Source: Homarus americanus
Taxonomy: Eukaryota; Arthropoda; Malacostraca; Decapoda; Nephropidae
Assembly: GCF_018991925.1 (NCBI RefSeq)
Contig: NW_024744357.1
Coordinates: forward strand, 1,535,708 to 1,599,707
Direction: 5' to 3'
Length of the DNA: 64,000 nt
Part shown: one piece after another, positions 45,508 to 58,354 of the stretch
Layout: every line of letters starts with the position of its first letter
Numbering within the stretch: the stretch's first letter is position 1
Notes under the pieces: generated by a model
The model's database searches: none
Seen by the model: the letters and a program-made list of their open reading frames with translations, nothing else
Told to the model about the DNA's origin: nothing
Position numbers and translations under genes: made by a program

Positions 45508-48500
45508 CCTGATCTACCACTAACCTGACCTACCACTAACCTGATCTACCACTAACCTGACCTACCACTAACCTGACCTACCACTAACCTGACCTACCAC
45601 TAACCTGACCTACCATTAACCTGACCTACCACTAACCTGACCTACCACTAACCTGACCTACCACTAACCTGACCTACCACTAACCTGACCTACCACTAAC
45701 CTGACCTACCACTAACCTGACCTACCACTAACCTGACCTACCACTAACCTGACCTACCACTAACCTGACCTACCACTAACCTGACCTTCCACTAACCTGA
45801 CCTTCCACCAACCTGACCTACCACCAACCTGACCTACCACCAACCTGACCTCCACTACCAACCTGACCTACCACTAACCTGACCTTCCACTAACCTGACC
45901 TTCCACCAACCTGACCTTACCACTAACCTGACTCACCACCAACCTGACCTACCACTAACCTGACCTACCACTAACCTGACCTACCACCAACCTGACCTAC
46001 CACTAACCTGACCTACCACCAACCTGACCTACCACCAACCTGACCTACCACTAACCTGACCTACCACTAACCTGACCTACCACCAACCTGACCTTCCACT
46101 AACCTGACCTTCCACTCAACCTGACCTACCACCAACCTGACCCACCACCAACCTGACCTACCACTAACCTGACCCACCACTAACCTGACCTACCACCAAC
46201 CTGACCTACCACCAACCTGGACCTACCACCAACCTGACCTACCACTAACCTGACCTACCACTAACCTGACCTACCACAAACCTGACCTAACACCAACCTG
46301 ACCTACCACTCAACCTGACCTACCACTTCAACCTGGACTCCACCACTAACCTGACCTACCACTAACCTGCTGACCTTCCACCTCAACCTGACCCACCACC
46401 AACCTAACCTACCACAACCTGACCTTCCACTAACCTGACCTACCACCAACCTGACCTACCACTCAACCTGACCAACCACCAACCTGACCTACCACCAACC
46501 CGACCTACCACTACGAGACCCACCACCAACCTGACCTACCCTACGACCTACCACCAACCCAACCTACCTACCAACCTGACCTACCACCAACCTGACCTAC
46601 CACCAACTCAGCACCTTCCACTAACCTGACCTACCAATAACCTGACCTACCACCAACCTGACCTACCACTAACCTGACCTACCACCAACCTGACCTACCA
46701 CTCAACCTGACCTACCACTCACCTGACCTACGACTAACCTGACCTACCACTAACCTGACCTACCACTAACCTGACCTACCACTAACCTGACCGACCACTA
46801 AACTGACCTACCACTAACCTGACCTCCTTCCACTAACCTGACCTTCCACCAACCTGACCTACCACTCAACCTGACCTACCACTAACCTGACCTACCACTA
46901 ACCTGACCTACCACCAACCCTCACCCACCACCAACCCTCACACCTACCACTAACCCGACTCAACACCAACCTGACCTACCACTAACCTGACCTACCACCA
47001 ACCTGACCTACCACTAACCTGACCTACCACCAACCCGGACCTACCAATTAAACTGACCTACCACTAACCTGACCTTCCACCAACCTGGACCCTTCCACCA
47101 ACCTGACCTACCACTAACCTGACCTACCACTAACCTGACCTACCACTAACCTGACCTACCACTAACCTGACCTTCCACCAACCTGACCTTCCACTCAACC
47201 TGACCTAACACCAACCTGACCTACCACTAACCTTGACCTACCACTAACCTGACCTACCACTAACCTGACCTACCACCAACCTGACCTACCACCAACCCGA
47301 CCTACCACCAACCCTGACCTACCACCAACCCGACCTACCACCAACCTGACCTACCACTAACCTGACCTACCACCTTCAACCTGACCTACCACCAACCTGA
47401 CTTCTACCACCAACCTGACCTACCACTAACCTGGACCCACCACTAACCTGACCTGTACCACCAACCTGACCTACCACCAACCTGACCTACCACTAACCTG
47501 ACCTACCACCAACCTGACCTACCACTAACCTGACCTACCACCAACCTGACCTACCACTAACCTGACCTACCACTAACCTGACTTACCACTAACTTGACCT
47601 ACCACTAACCTGACCTACCACCAACCTGACCTTCCACCAACCTGACCTACCACCACAACTCCAACCTACCACTAACCTGACCTTCCACTAACCTGACCTA
47701 CCACTAACCTGACCTACCACCAACCTGACCAACCACCAACCTGACCTACCACTAACCTGACCTACCACTAAACCTGACTTCCACCACTAACATGACCTAC
47801 CACTATCCCCATTCATCTCGTCACGACCTACCACTAACCTGGACTCAATACTAACCTGACCTACCACTAACCTGGACTTCCACCACTTCAACTTGACCTT
47901 CCACCAACCTGACCTACCACTAACCTGACCTACCACTAACCTGACCAGATGATCACTTAATCTGATTTATTCATTAATTTGATCGAGAACCTGATCCATT
48001 TATCCTACCACCAACCTCACCTACCACCAACCTCACCTACCACCAACCTCACCCACCACCAACCTCACCTACCACCAACCTGACCTACCACCAACCTGAC
48101 CTACCACCAACCTGACCTACTACTAACCTGACCTACCACTAACCTGACCTACCACTAAACTGACCTACCACTAACCTGACCTTCCACTAACCTGACTTCC
48201 ACTAACCTGACCTACCACTAACCTGACCTACCACTCAACCTGACCCACCACCAACCTGCACCTACCACTCAACCTGACCTCCTTCCACCACCCGGACCTT
48301 CCACCAACCTGGACCTACCACCAACCTGACCTACCACTAACCTGACCTACCACCAACCTGACCTACCACTAACCCGACCTACCACTAACCTGACCTACCA
48401 CCAACCCGACCTACCACCAACCTGACCTACCACCAACCTGACCTACCACCACTAACCTGACCTACCACTCAACCTGACCTACCACCAACCTGACCTACCA

Positions 48501-49420
48501 CTAACCTGACCTACCACTAACCTGACCTACCACTCAACCTGACTTACCACCAATCTGACCTACCACCAACCTGACCTACCACTAACCTGACCTTCCACCT
48601 GCCAACCTGACCTACCACCAACCTAACCTACCACTAACCTGACCTTCCACTAACCTGACCTACCAATAACCTGACCTACCACCAACCTGACCTACCACTA
48701 ACCCGGACCAACCACCAACCTGGACCTACCACTAACCTGGACCTACCACTAACCTGACCTACCACTAACATGACCTACCACTAACCTGACCTACCCCTAA
48801 CATGACCTACCACCAACCTAACCTGCCACTAACCTGACCTACCACCAACCTTGTTGACCTACCACTAACCTGACCTTCCACTAACCTGACCTACTCACTA
48901 ACCTGACCTACCCCTAACCTGACCTACCAATAACCTAATCTACCACTAACCTGACCTACCACTAACCTGACCTACTACACTAACCTGCTGACCTACCACC
49001 AACCTGACCTACCACCAACCTGACCCACCACCAACCTGACCTACCACTAACCCAACCTACCACCAACCTGGACCTACCACCAACCTGACCTACCACTAAC
49101 CTGACCTACCACCAACCTGACCTACCACTCAACCTGACTCAAATGCACTAACCTGACCTAATTCCCTAACCTGACCTACCACTAACCTGACCTACCACCA
49201 ACCTCGGGACCTACCACTCAACCTGACCTACCACTTAACCTGACCACCACTAACCCATGGGACCTACCACTAACCTGACCTACCACTAACCTGACCTACC
49301 ACTCAACCTAACCTGGTTAACTAACCCGATCTACCACTAACCTGATCTAACACTAACCTGACCTACCACTAACCTGACCTACCACTAACCTGACCTACCA
49401 CTAACCTGACCTACCACTAA
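45508..49420 (+). repeat. 16-bp minisatellite array, about 3.9 kb
   Basis: Roughly 240 copies of a unit CCACTAACCTGACCTA with a common variant CCACCAACCTGACCTA. The first 700 bp are regular; from about 46100 to 49320 many copies carry small insertions (CTCAACC, CTTCAACC, GGACC). Non-repeat sequence occurs at 47803-47826 and 47946-48003. Not CRISPR: there are no unique spacers. Confidence 0.97.
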
Positions 49421-49429
49421 CCTAAACAA

Positions 49430-49880
49430 AGCTAAACTAAACTAATGGTAACGTAACCTAACCTCACACAACCAAACCTAACGCCTAATTAGCATAGAAT
49501 ATCTAATTGTCATGTGGGTCTCATTATGCTTCTCATTTACAAAATAAGCATATTAGGATCACCTGAAGTTTAGACACCCCAGTTAATTCACCGAAAGCTG
49601 CCTGGGAGGTTAGGTTAGGTTAGATAGGGTTAGATTAATTTAAATTAGGTTGGTTAGGTTAGGATTGAGTAGGTTAGATTACGGTTGTGGAGTTAGGATT
49701 GGAATTGAACTAGGTTAGTTAGGGGGTTGGAGTTGATTGGTTGAATAGATTAGGATATCTTAGGGTTGGTTACGTTAAATTAGGTTAGACTAGGTTAGAT
49801 TTGGTTAGGTTAAGTTAAGTTAGGTTAGACCAGGTTAGGTTTGGTTAGGTTAGGTTGGTTGCGTTAGGTTAGCATTAGGG
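49430..49880. repeat. Degenerate telomere-like pentamers, both orientations
   Basis: A short CCTAA-oriented part (about 49430-49480), a plain spacer, then a TTAGG-oriented part (49609-49875). The two face each other next to the minisatellite. Confidence 0.7.
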
Positions 49881-52609
49881 TGATTACTCTCCATGCGAAA
49901 TAAGCAAGGGTGTCATCTGGTGATCCGTGTAAATTATGTATTGTTGATGTCCAGTGTATTTCTCCTTATTCCTTTATCACCAAAAAACAAGAAGAGGAAA
50001 GAATATCAAGAACAAGAGGGAAGAAGAATATCAAACTACCACGTCCCTGTTAAGAAGTGTGTGAAGAAGAAGTGTGAAGAGAGGGAAAATTCATTAAGGA
50101 AGAAAAGGAGAATATAATGAGGTCATTAGACAGAATCAAACATAGAAGAAGTACGTGAAGTGTGACAAACAGTTGTGTGTTTTAAGACTAATAGTAAAAG
50201 GAGACAAGATAATGTGTTGGATTTACTTGACTCATTGACCATGAAAATGCCAACAGAAGAGAGAGTGAAGAGATGGATCGTCTGCCATGAAGAGAAGGGA
50301 AGTGGAAAGCAAGGAGTTTACCACTGATGAGGCAAATAGTTTTAGTGTCAGGCCCACACGTGGAACAGATACCTCACTAGATATCAGGGAAAAATTATGT
50401 TATTCAAAGTTTTATTATTTGTTCGTTTTTTGGAAGAATCGATGACTAGGGACGACTGAGGTGAGAATTGTGAGGCTCTGTGTGGAAGGGAAAGATGGAT
50501 CACCTCTTGGTTAGACATTTGTTAATACCCGAGACCAAATGACTATAAGAGAACGACAATAAAGGGTAAATAACTTTGAGATGACAGAAACAGATTCGTG
50601 TGCATATGAGTTTAAGAGGAGAGATACAATAGTGAAGATAATTAGGCGGTTACATAAGATAAGAAGAATATGATGCAGGGGGTGGGCAGACGTTCTTGGA
50701 AGGACTGAGGGTTTAATTCCCAGTACACATAGAACCGGGAATATTGACATTACCTTACCTATTGTGAGATAGGGAGTAACGAGGTGGGGTGCAAGGTTAG
50801 AGAACTTTGTACAATGACTTGGTTAATGCCCAACAAGATATAACATTGTAAGTTCCTTTGGCCTGTAGAGAAGTTTTTTTTTCCCTTATCGTAATGGTAT
50901 TTTTGGCATGATTAAGAGCAGTAATGTATGTATTGTGTTGTAAGTCCTTGTAGAGGCTTGTACATGTTTAGTTTAGACTAAGCGATGACGGAGATCCAGG
51001 CTAATTCATAAACGCAAAGTTAAACAAAAAAATTTACACAGTTGAATAGTTTGCGAAATGTTGTTGTCAAAAGTGAGTGAGTTTGCTTATAGCCAGAGCA
51101 AACATCTTTTAACCCGTCTGTGTCAGGTTGTGCAAGTCTGGGGGGGTGGTCTCGAAGGAGATGGAGAAACGGGCTGAGAGGGGAGGGAAGGCCGGAGGCA
51201 ATAGGCAAGAGATCAAGAAACAAAAGCAAGACAATAATCTGAAGAACTTGGAGGAGATGACGCAGTTAAAAGTATAAGTGTCTGGATGTGTCGTGAGCAC
51301 CAGATCGGATACTTGCCTAGTCACCAGGCAGTCAGGAATTCTAGTTGGCTGTACGACTGAGTGCGTGAGATCATCAACAATATGTTTTTCTGCCCTGAGT
51401 TCGTGTGTAAGTGTGCCAGAAGAGTGAGTCAACTAGTTTATGCTGTGTGTATTGAGTGACTAAAAATAATAATTTCAGTGGTGGATTAGCACAGTTAGGG
51501 AGGGGTAGATGTAACAGGTTTAGGTAAGATTTAATGAAAAATTTAAAAGCTTAAGCTGGAGCTGATCGTGAGTGAACAAACCCAAGATAAAGCTGACGGG
51601 AGAAAGAAAGATAGGAAGAGATGAAAGATTAAGAACAGAAGGATGTAGAGATAACTAGGAAATTAGGGATTAAGCTAATTCTACCATGGGTTATTGTAAA
51701 GATTCTACACACCAGTAATAAGCTCTGGAGGCGGTGAAGAGTACTGACCGGGTGAACTAACTTGATTCTTAACTAAAATGAATGTTAGTAGGTGCTTATT
51801 GATATCATGAGGCGTGACTTGTGGAAAAGACGTGTGAGGGCAAACAAGTACATAGGATAAAATCTGAATGTGTTGAATCACGTGAAGATTAGGCACTCGG
51901 GATTATTTTACCACATTAACCACCCTAATGCTAACCTAACTTAATCTAATCTTAACATAAACAAACATAACTTGACCTAATCCAACCTAACCTAACTTGA
52001 CCTCCAGTAATCTAACCTAACATAAACCTAACTTGCCCTAATATAACCTAACCTCTCCAAGTAGCTTTAGAGTATTTAATCATCAGGTGAAATAAGGTGA
52101 GCGTTTAATCTTCACGTAATTCAACTTGGCTGTGACCTCGAGAAAAATCCTTACCTCGTCACCTAGCCGGAGAGAGCAACAGTGACTCGTCTTATTTGTG
52201 GGTCAGCATTAATACTGCCCGGGATTCTTCAGGTATTGAGCTAAGCCATGACGAGTAAAATTGTTCTTCTGAAATTACTCGTGGATAATATTGTGGTGTT
52301 GTTAATTGTTGTGGTTGTTGTTGTTGTTGTAGGTGAAACAAAAGTAAATAATTTCTGGAACAAGAGCAACTGATAGGTCACTACTATTGTCTTACTAAAA
52401 ACAAAGAGTAACTAGTAAGTGCTCCTAGTTTAGGTTTGGTTAGGTAACAATTAACATATCTCTTTAGTGGTTGTTTCGTCTGTGTTTCAGCTTTTGAGAT
52501 CGTTAAGTGTGTATACTCTATTTAATCACACTAATCATCAACAATTATATATTATGAAGGAGAGAATTATTTTTTAATTGTTGTGTAATGATTGCGTGTT
52601 GAATGTCCA

Positions 52610-52610
<1 letters not shown>
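49881..52610. other. Unassigned region
   Basis: No gene recognised. Open frames 49893-50117, 50511-50750, 51020-51229, 51109-51432 and 51705-51896 lack motifs. A short CCTAA-rich stretch lies at 51925-52060 and a GTT run at 52307-52330. Confidence 0.45.
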
Positions 52611-52647
<37 letters not shown>

Positions 52648-52815
52648 CATCACAAGATTCTCTATCACAACATAATTCCATCACAACACACTCTACATTA
52701 CAACACACACTCCGTCACAACACACTCTCCATCACAACACACTCTCCATCACAACACACTCTACATCACAACACACTCTCCATCACAACACACTCTCCAT
52801 CACAACACACACACT
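52611..52815. repeat. (CA)n then 17-bp minisatellite
   Basis: CA run 52611-52644, followed by imperfect copies of a unit like CACTCTCCATCACAACA to about 52815. Gives spurious His/Thr frames. Confidence 0.9.
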
Positions 52816-53033
52816 CTGTCACCAATTCGCACCTAGTTATTCTCACGGCCTCTCACTTGCTATTTAAGCCATAAGGATCATGTCTGGTGGTGAAGGTGAA
52901 CTACACCGAGGACCCGCACCACAGACCGAAAATAATACCCCGAGTCGTCATTCATTTCGGATGTGGTGACTGGAACAAGAACCACAAGTATCTGAAGTGA
53001 CTGGAATAACATGTTCATACACACTTTCGCCAC

Positions 53034-53759
<726 letters not shown>

Positions 53760-53764
53760 GTATA

Positions 53765-53832
<68 letters not shown>

Positions 53833-53850
53833 TATATATAGTATATATAT
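53760..53850. repeat. (TA)n tract
   Basis: About 90 bp, at the left border of the 3.3-kb tandem array. Confidence 0.95.
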
Positions 53851-54035
53851 GTGTGTAGTGTGTGTGTGTGTGCAGATATTGACTATGAGGCAACAGTACC
53901 TGAATGCCTCATAGACCTGCGGCTCAACTAACTCAACACAGCTAGGATAGCTACTTATATATTAGGATATTTAATATTAAGGTAATAAAATGGCGGCGAA
54001 GGTGTGGCTATTGGGGGAGGCTGGAGGCCATAAAA

Positions 54036-54081
<46 letters not shown>

Positions 54082-54212
54082 TGTGCTGGTGTATAAAATG
54101 CATTTTAATGTAATTTGTGTTCTTCATTTTGTTTAAATCTTACTATAAGTCACGTACGTGGAGGAGATGACTTCCCCGCTGGTCATGAGTGTGGATCATC
54201 CCCTTTTCCCTC

Positions 54213-54289
54213 TCAAGGTTATGACGTCACAGCACAAAGGGTGGAGCCTGGAGTATATAAACTCGACGCATCCCTTCGTGAGCATCACT
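54213..54289 (+). promoter_or_regulatory. G9 promoter: composite box, TATA, initiator
   Basis: TCAAGGTTATGACGTCAC (54213-54230), 23 bp, TATATAAA (54254-54261), initiator variant ATCACTT (54283-54289). Confidence 0.8.
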
Positions 54290-54312
54290 TCGACTCCTCT
54301 TCAACAACAAAC

Positions 54313-54957
54313 ATGTCTTTCAAGGTATTGCCTGCTGCAGTTTAAGGAATATTGGCTCTTCACATAGTCAAATATTAAGGTTATATATTTTTTCATGTGT
54401 AACTTATATAAAGGATATACTTCTTACTTCTACATGAGTTATAAATCATCCACACTGAAAAACTCTTACAGGCTTTGGTTTTGGCTGCTGTTGTGGTAGC
54501 CACTTTGGCCCACCCTGACTCTCCCCCTACCTACAACGCTCCCACAACCGGCTACGGCGCCCCCGCTCCTGTGGTGAGTACTGCCCACTTGTCTGTGTTC
54601 ATACCATCAACACACCAGGTGGCTGACATTATTATCATGCATATGTAACAGATGAATAAGGCTGTGGCAGCTTAAGTGACATAACAAATAAGCACAAAAT
54701 TATTTCAGGGTCCTGCCAAGTACGACTTCAACTGGGCCGTGAAGGACGACCTCTCAGGCAACGATTTTGGCCACCAGGAGTCCCGTGACGGTGAGAACAC
54801 CCAGGGCTCCTACTACGTGCTGCTTCCCGACGGTCGCCTGCAGAGGGTCGCTTACACTGTCAACGGCGACTCCGGGTACGTGGCCGAGGTGACCTACGAG
54901 GGTGAGGCCCAGTACCAAACACCCCGGCCCTCCTACACCCCAGCTCCCTACGCCTAA
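54313..54957 (+). CDS. G9: pro-resilin-like RR-2 cuticle protein
   Basis: Exons: 54313-54324, 54472-54573 and 54709-54957; 120 aa. Signal peptide MSFK-ALVLAAVVVATLA, probable cut after Ala17; linker HPDSPPTYNAPTTGYGAPAPV. Exon 3 begins GPAKYDFNWAVKDDLSGND, with GHQESRDGENTQG; the G-P-A-K start is like that of insect resilin domains, while G10 and G11 have APAQ. The tail is PSYTPAPYA. An AATAAA at 54972-54977 lies only 14 nt after the stop, a second at 55034-55039 is a likelier poly(A) signal. Confidence 0.92.
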
Positions 54958-57144
54958 ATGAGAAAAATCTAAATAAACTCGATACTGATAATATTTATTG
55001 AGAATAACAGAATATGCCATATATTGCCTTGTAAATAAACATGAACAGAAAAATATGAAGTATTTCTAACATTTTTATGTAGTTCTTGCAATGAAAATTA
55101 CCAAAAAAGGACACCGGGGAAAAGAGGGTCAGGCTGCCTAAATCATGACTATACTGTATAAAGGTGTCATGTACTGTAGATTCATGACCAGAAATAGTCC
55201 TAAGGGAGATAATTATTATTGTAATGTTCCTACTTTCCGTCAAAATACTTAAATTTATATAAAGAGACATAAAATGCCTACTACATACTAGACTCACATT
55301 CCTCGTCCCATAACCATATGATTTTCGTGTCAGATAATTCATTAATAAGTAACTCATGGCATTTTAAGGTGCGGCAGCCCAGTAAATACAGAATTGCTGT
55401 TCACTTAAGTGTAGATATTTCGCATATGTGCACCACAAGTATACCCAGCTGTGAATGGGTATGCAATCGTGCAGTCGGAGAAGTGACGATGGTCGACCTG
55501 ACTGCCAACAACACTACTTCCTTTTTACTGAAAAATGGATTTGGCCTCAATGTCCCGTGTTCGTAATGGCCCTACCAGGGAGTTAGGTCTATGGAAGCCA
55601 TTTTTAGTTCACTTGTCACTTGCTGTATATGTCACAGTACCGTATTATGTAATTTATGGATACATCAGAATTAATGTGTTGGAATTTCAAGAGTTTCCTT
55701 CAAGTACTAGCAAATGGGTTTTCAATTCATCTCATCAATCACTTCAATTGAAAAACGTTAAAATGATATAAGTGAGCAAAACACGCAGTAGAGGAAACAT
55801 TGGCGAGAATTTTATCATCTACAAGAGATCTTCACCAATCCACAGAAACTAAAAAACATTGCAAGAGCTTATATATTTGCTCAGTCTGCAGTGTTAAGTG
55901 GGCAGTTCATTGGCAGTACGTCCCGTCATTTATTGCAAATGAGGAAAATTTGGTTTAGCTCAGCGATCCCTTCTGTGCTGAATTATATTGTCTGACGTTA
56001 GCCAAATATAATATGAAAATCAACATCCCCGTAGTGAAAGGGAAGTTAATCTGTTAAGACTTTTTGTCAATTATACAGTACAATAAGTAGTGAGAATTGT
56101 GTATTTCCTCTCATTGCGTACAGCACAATCATAACAAGACATTATATCTTATAACCTTTCATATAAATTCAATCTTCAGAGCAACACGGAGATCTTTATG
56201 TTATTAGACCAGATCGGAAAGTTTAAGTTACTCTGATTTATCATATTAGAATTGTGGAGAATCTGGGTGTTGTTGTCGAATACCTAAAATTTAGACATGA
56301 ATAAGGAAGGACATCTGAAGTAACTCAGCTCCCACTCGCGTAAAGTTCAAGAAAATAACTGAAAAAAGTTAATCAGCCATCCAAATGATTTATACAACTG
56401 GATGATAGTTTGCTTATTTTTATATCTACTATGTAACCATTTTTTTAATCCTCATAACGAATTTGGGGGGAATGAACCAACGAGCGAGCGGACAGACCAT
56501 CACTGACGGATGGAAAACACCAAACGTATAATTATAATCCCAATATATTGAATGCGGGGCATAAAAACGTCTAGTAATTTTAAAGTTACAATGATTCAAA
56601 AATACTTATTGGAAATTCATTTATTAGAATCCTTAAATATGGAGAAATTTTACTTCAAAGTGCTTTTCAACCTTTTGTTTGAAACAACAACGATGTGAAC
56701 CTTTCCATGTATATATTTTGTCGTCAATTTGGTTATGAAGGAAACTGATCCCATTTCACTGCGTATATGACGAGGTCCAGTGACGAACAAACTATGAGCG
56801 TGTCAACATTAATGAAACAATACACGAAAAAAATTAAACTCAATATGAGGTTTCTGGTAAAGTTGGCACCTCCTGACATGTGTTTAGTCCATGGTGGTGG
56901 AGCTCACTTCAGAAAATAATAGCAGTTGTTTACAGGTGGCGACATTTTTACCGTATCTTTCGACATTATTTTTTCATTTATTCTTTGCAATTTATCTTTA
57001 GAAAAAATAAAGTTATTTCCATAATTCCTTTTCATAACGAAAACAGCAACGATAGGACGAAAATTCTATTTGAAGAATAAAGGAATTTTTTATCATCTTG
57101 AGAAAAGTTACTGACTGCCAACTACACATAATTATGGTGAAGGC

Positions 57145-57208
<64 letters not shown>

Positions 57209-57290
57209 ATAGTAGTAGTAGAAGTAATAGAAGTAGCCTTTGCTCTGCCTCAGGGGAACGAGAACATCGCCCCCAAAGCAGACAACAGTT
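54958..57290. other. D1 downstream spacer
   Basis: Non-coding. Up to about 56100 it is diverged from D2; beyond that it is almost identical to D2. Open frames at 55318-55566, 55535-55771 and 56880-57080 are array sequence without motif. A (TAG)n tract lies at 57145-57235. Confidence 0.6.
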
Positions 57291-57454
57291 GCAGATATTG
57301 ACTATGAGGCAACAGTAACTGAATGCCGCATAGATCTGCGGTTCAACTAACTCAACACAGCTAGGATAGCTACTTATATATTAGGATATTTAATATTAAG
57401 GTAACAAAATGGCGGCGAAGGTGTGGCTATTGGGGGAGGCTGGAGGCCATAAAA

Positions 57455-57485
<31 letters not shown>

Positions 57486-57490
57486 TGTTG
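57236..57490. repeat. Microsatellite-flanked module (TAG on both sides)
   Basis: A core of about 220 bp between two (TAG)n tracts, also seen at about 60550-60770 and, truncated, at 53872-54035 and 63875-64000. A conserved ATGGCGGCGAAGGTGTGGC lies near its right end. It may be a small non-autonomous element that brings its own microsatellites; not coding as far as I can see. Confidence 0.5.
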
Positions 57491-57608
57491 TTGTTGTTGT
57501 AATAATAGAAGCAGCACCGGTGGAAGTAATACTAATAATATAAGTAATGAATGTAGTAAAATATTTCCCCGCTGGTCGTGAGTGTGGATCATCATCCCCT
57601 TTTCCCTC

Positions 57609-57686
57609 TCAAGGTTATGACGTCACGGCACAAAAGGTGGAGCCTGGAGTATATAAACTCGACGCATCCCTTCGTGAACATCAGTT
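57609..57686 (+). promoter_or_regulatory. G10 promoter: composite box, TATA, initiator
   Basis: TCAAGGTTATGACGTCAC (57609-57626), 23 bp, TATATAAA (57650-57657), TCAGTT (57681-57686). Confidence 0.82.
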
Positions 57687-57708
57687 CGACTCCTCTTCAA
57701 TAACAAAC

Positions 57709-58354
57709 ATGTATTTCAAGGTATTGTCTTCAGCAGTTTAAGGAATATTGGCTCTTCACATAGTCAAATATTAAGGCTTTATATTTTATCATGTGTAACT
57801 TATATAACGCATATACTTCTTACTTCTACATGAGTTATAAATCATCCACACTGAAAAACTCTTACAGGCTTTGGTTTTGGTAGCTGTTGTCGTAGCCACT
57901 TTGGCCCGCCCTGACTCTCCCCCTACCTACAACGCTCCCACAGCCGGCTATGGCGCCCCCTCTCCTGTGGTGAGTACTGCCCACCTGTCCGTGTTTCACC
58001 ATGAAAACACCAAGTAGTTGACGTTACAATATTAACATGTATGTGTAATTGATCAATATGGTTGTGGCCGCTTAAGTGGCATAACAAAAAAAAACATTGT
58101 TTCAGGCTCCTGCCCAGTACGACTTCAACTGGGCAGTGAAGGACGACCTTTCAGGCAACGACTTCGGCCACCAGGAGTCCCGTGACGGTGAGAACACCCA
58201 GGGCTCCTACTACGTGCTACTTCCCGACGGTCGCCTGCAGAGGGTCGCTTACAATGTCAACGGCGACTCCGGGTACGTGGCCGAGGTGACCTACGAGGGT
58301 GAGGCCCAGTACCAAACACCCCGGCCCTCCTACACCCCAGCTCCCTACGCCTAG
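57709..58354 (+). CDS. G10: pro-resilin-like RR-2 cuticle protein
   Basis: Exons: 57709-57720, 57868-57969 and 58106-58354; 120 aa. Exon 1 encodes MYFK (G9 has MSFK); signal peptide ALVLVAVVVATLA; linker RPDSPPTYNAPTAGYGAPSPV. Exon 3 begins APAQYDFNWAVKDDLSGND; RVAYNVNGDSG differs from G9 by Asn for Thr. Tail PSYTPAPYA. AATAAA at 58369-58374 and 58431-58436. Virtually the same protein as G11. Confidence 0.93.

Noticed and set aside
45508..49420. CRISPR array
   Set aside because: No unique spacers, units are contiguous 16-mers, and the genome is animal.
54754..55020. Antisense open frame across G9 exon 3 (and 58217-58417, 61539-61739)
   Set aside because: Mirror of the conserved RR-2 exon; no independent support.
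57374..57595. Leu/Gln-rich minus frames and Val-rich plus frames over TAG runs
   Set aside because: Microsatellite translations.
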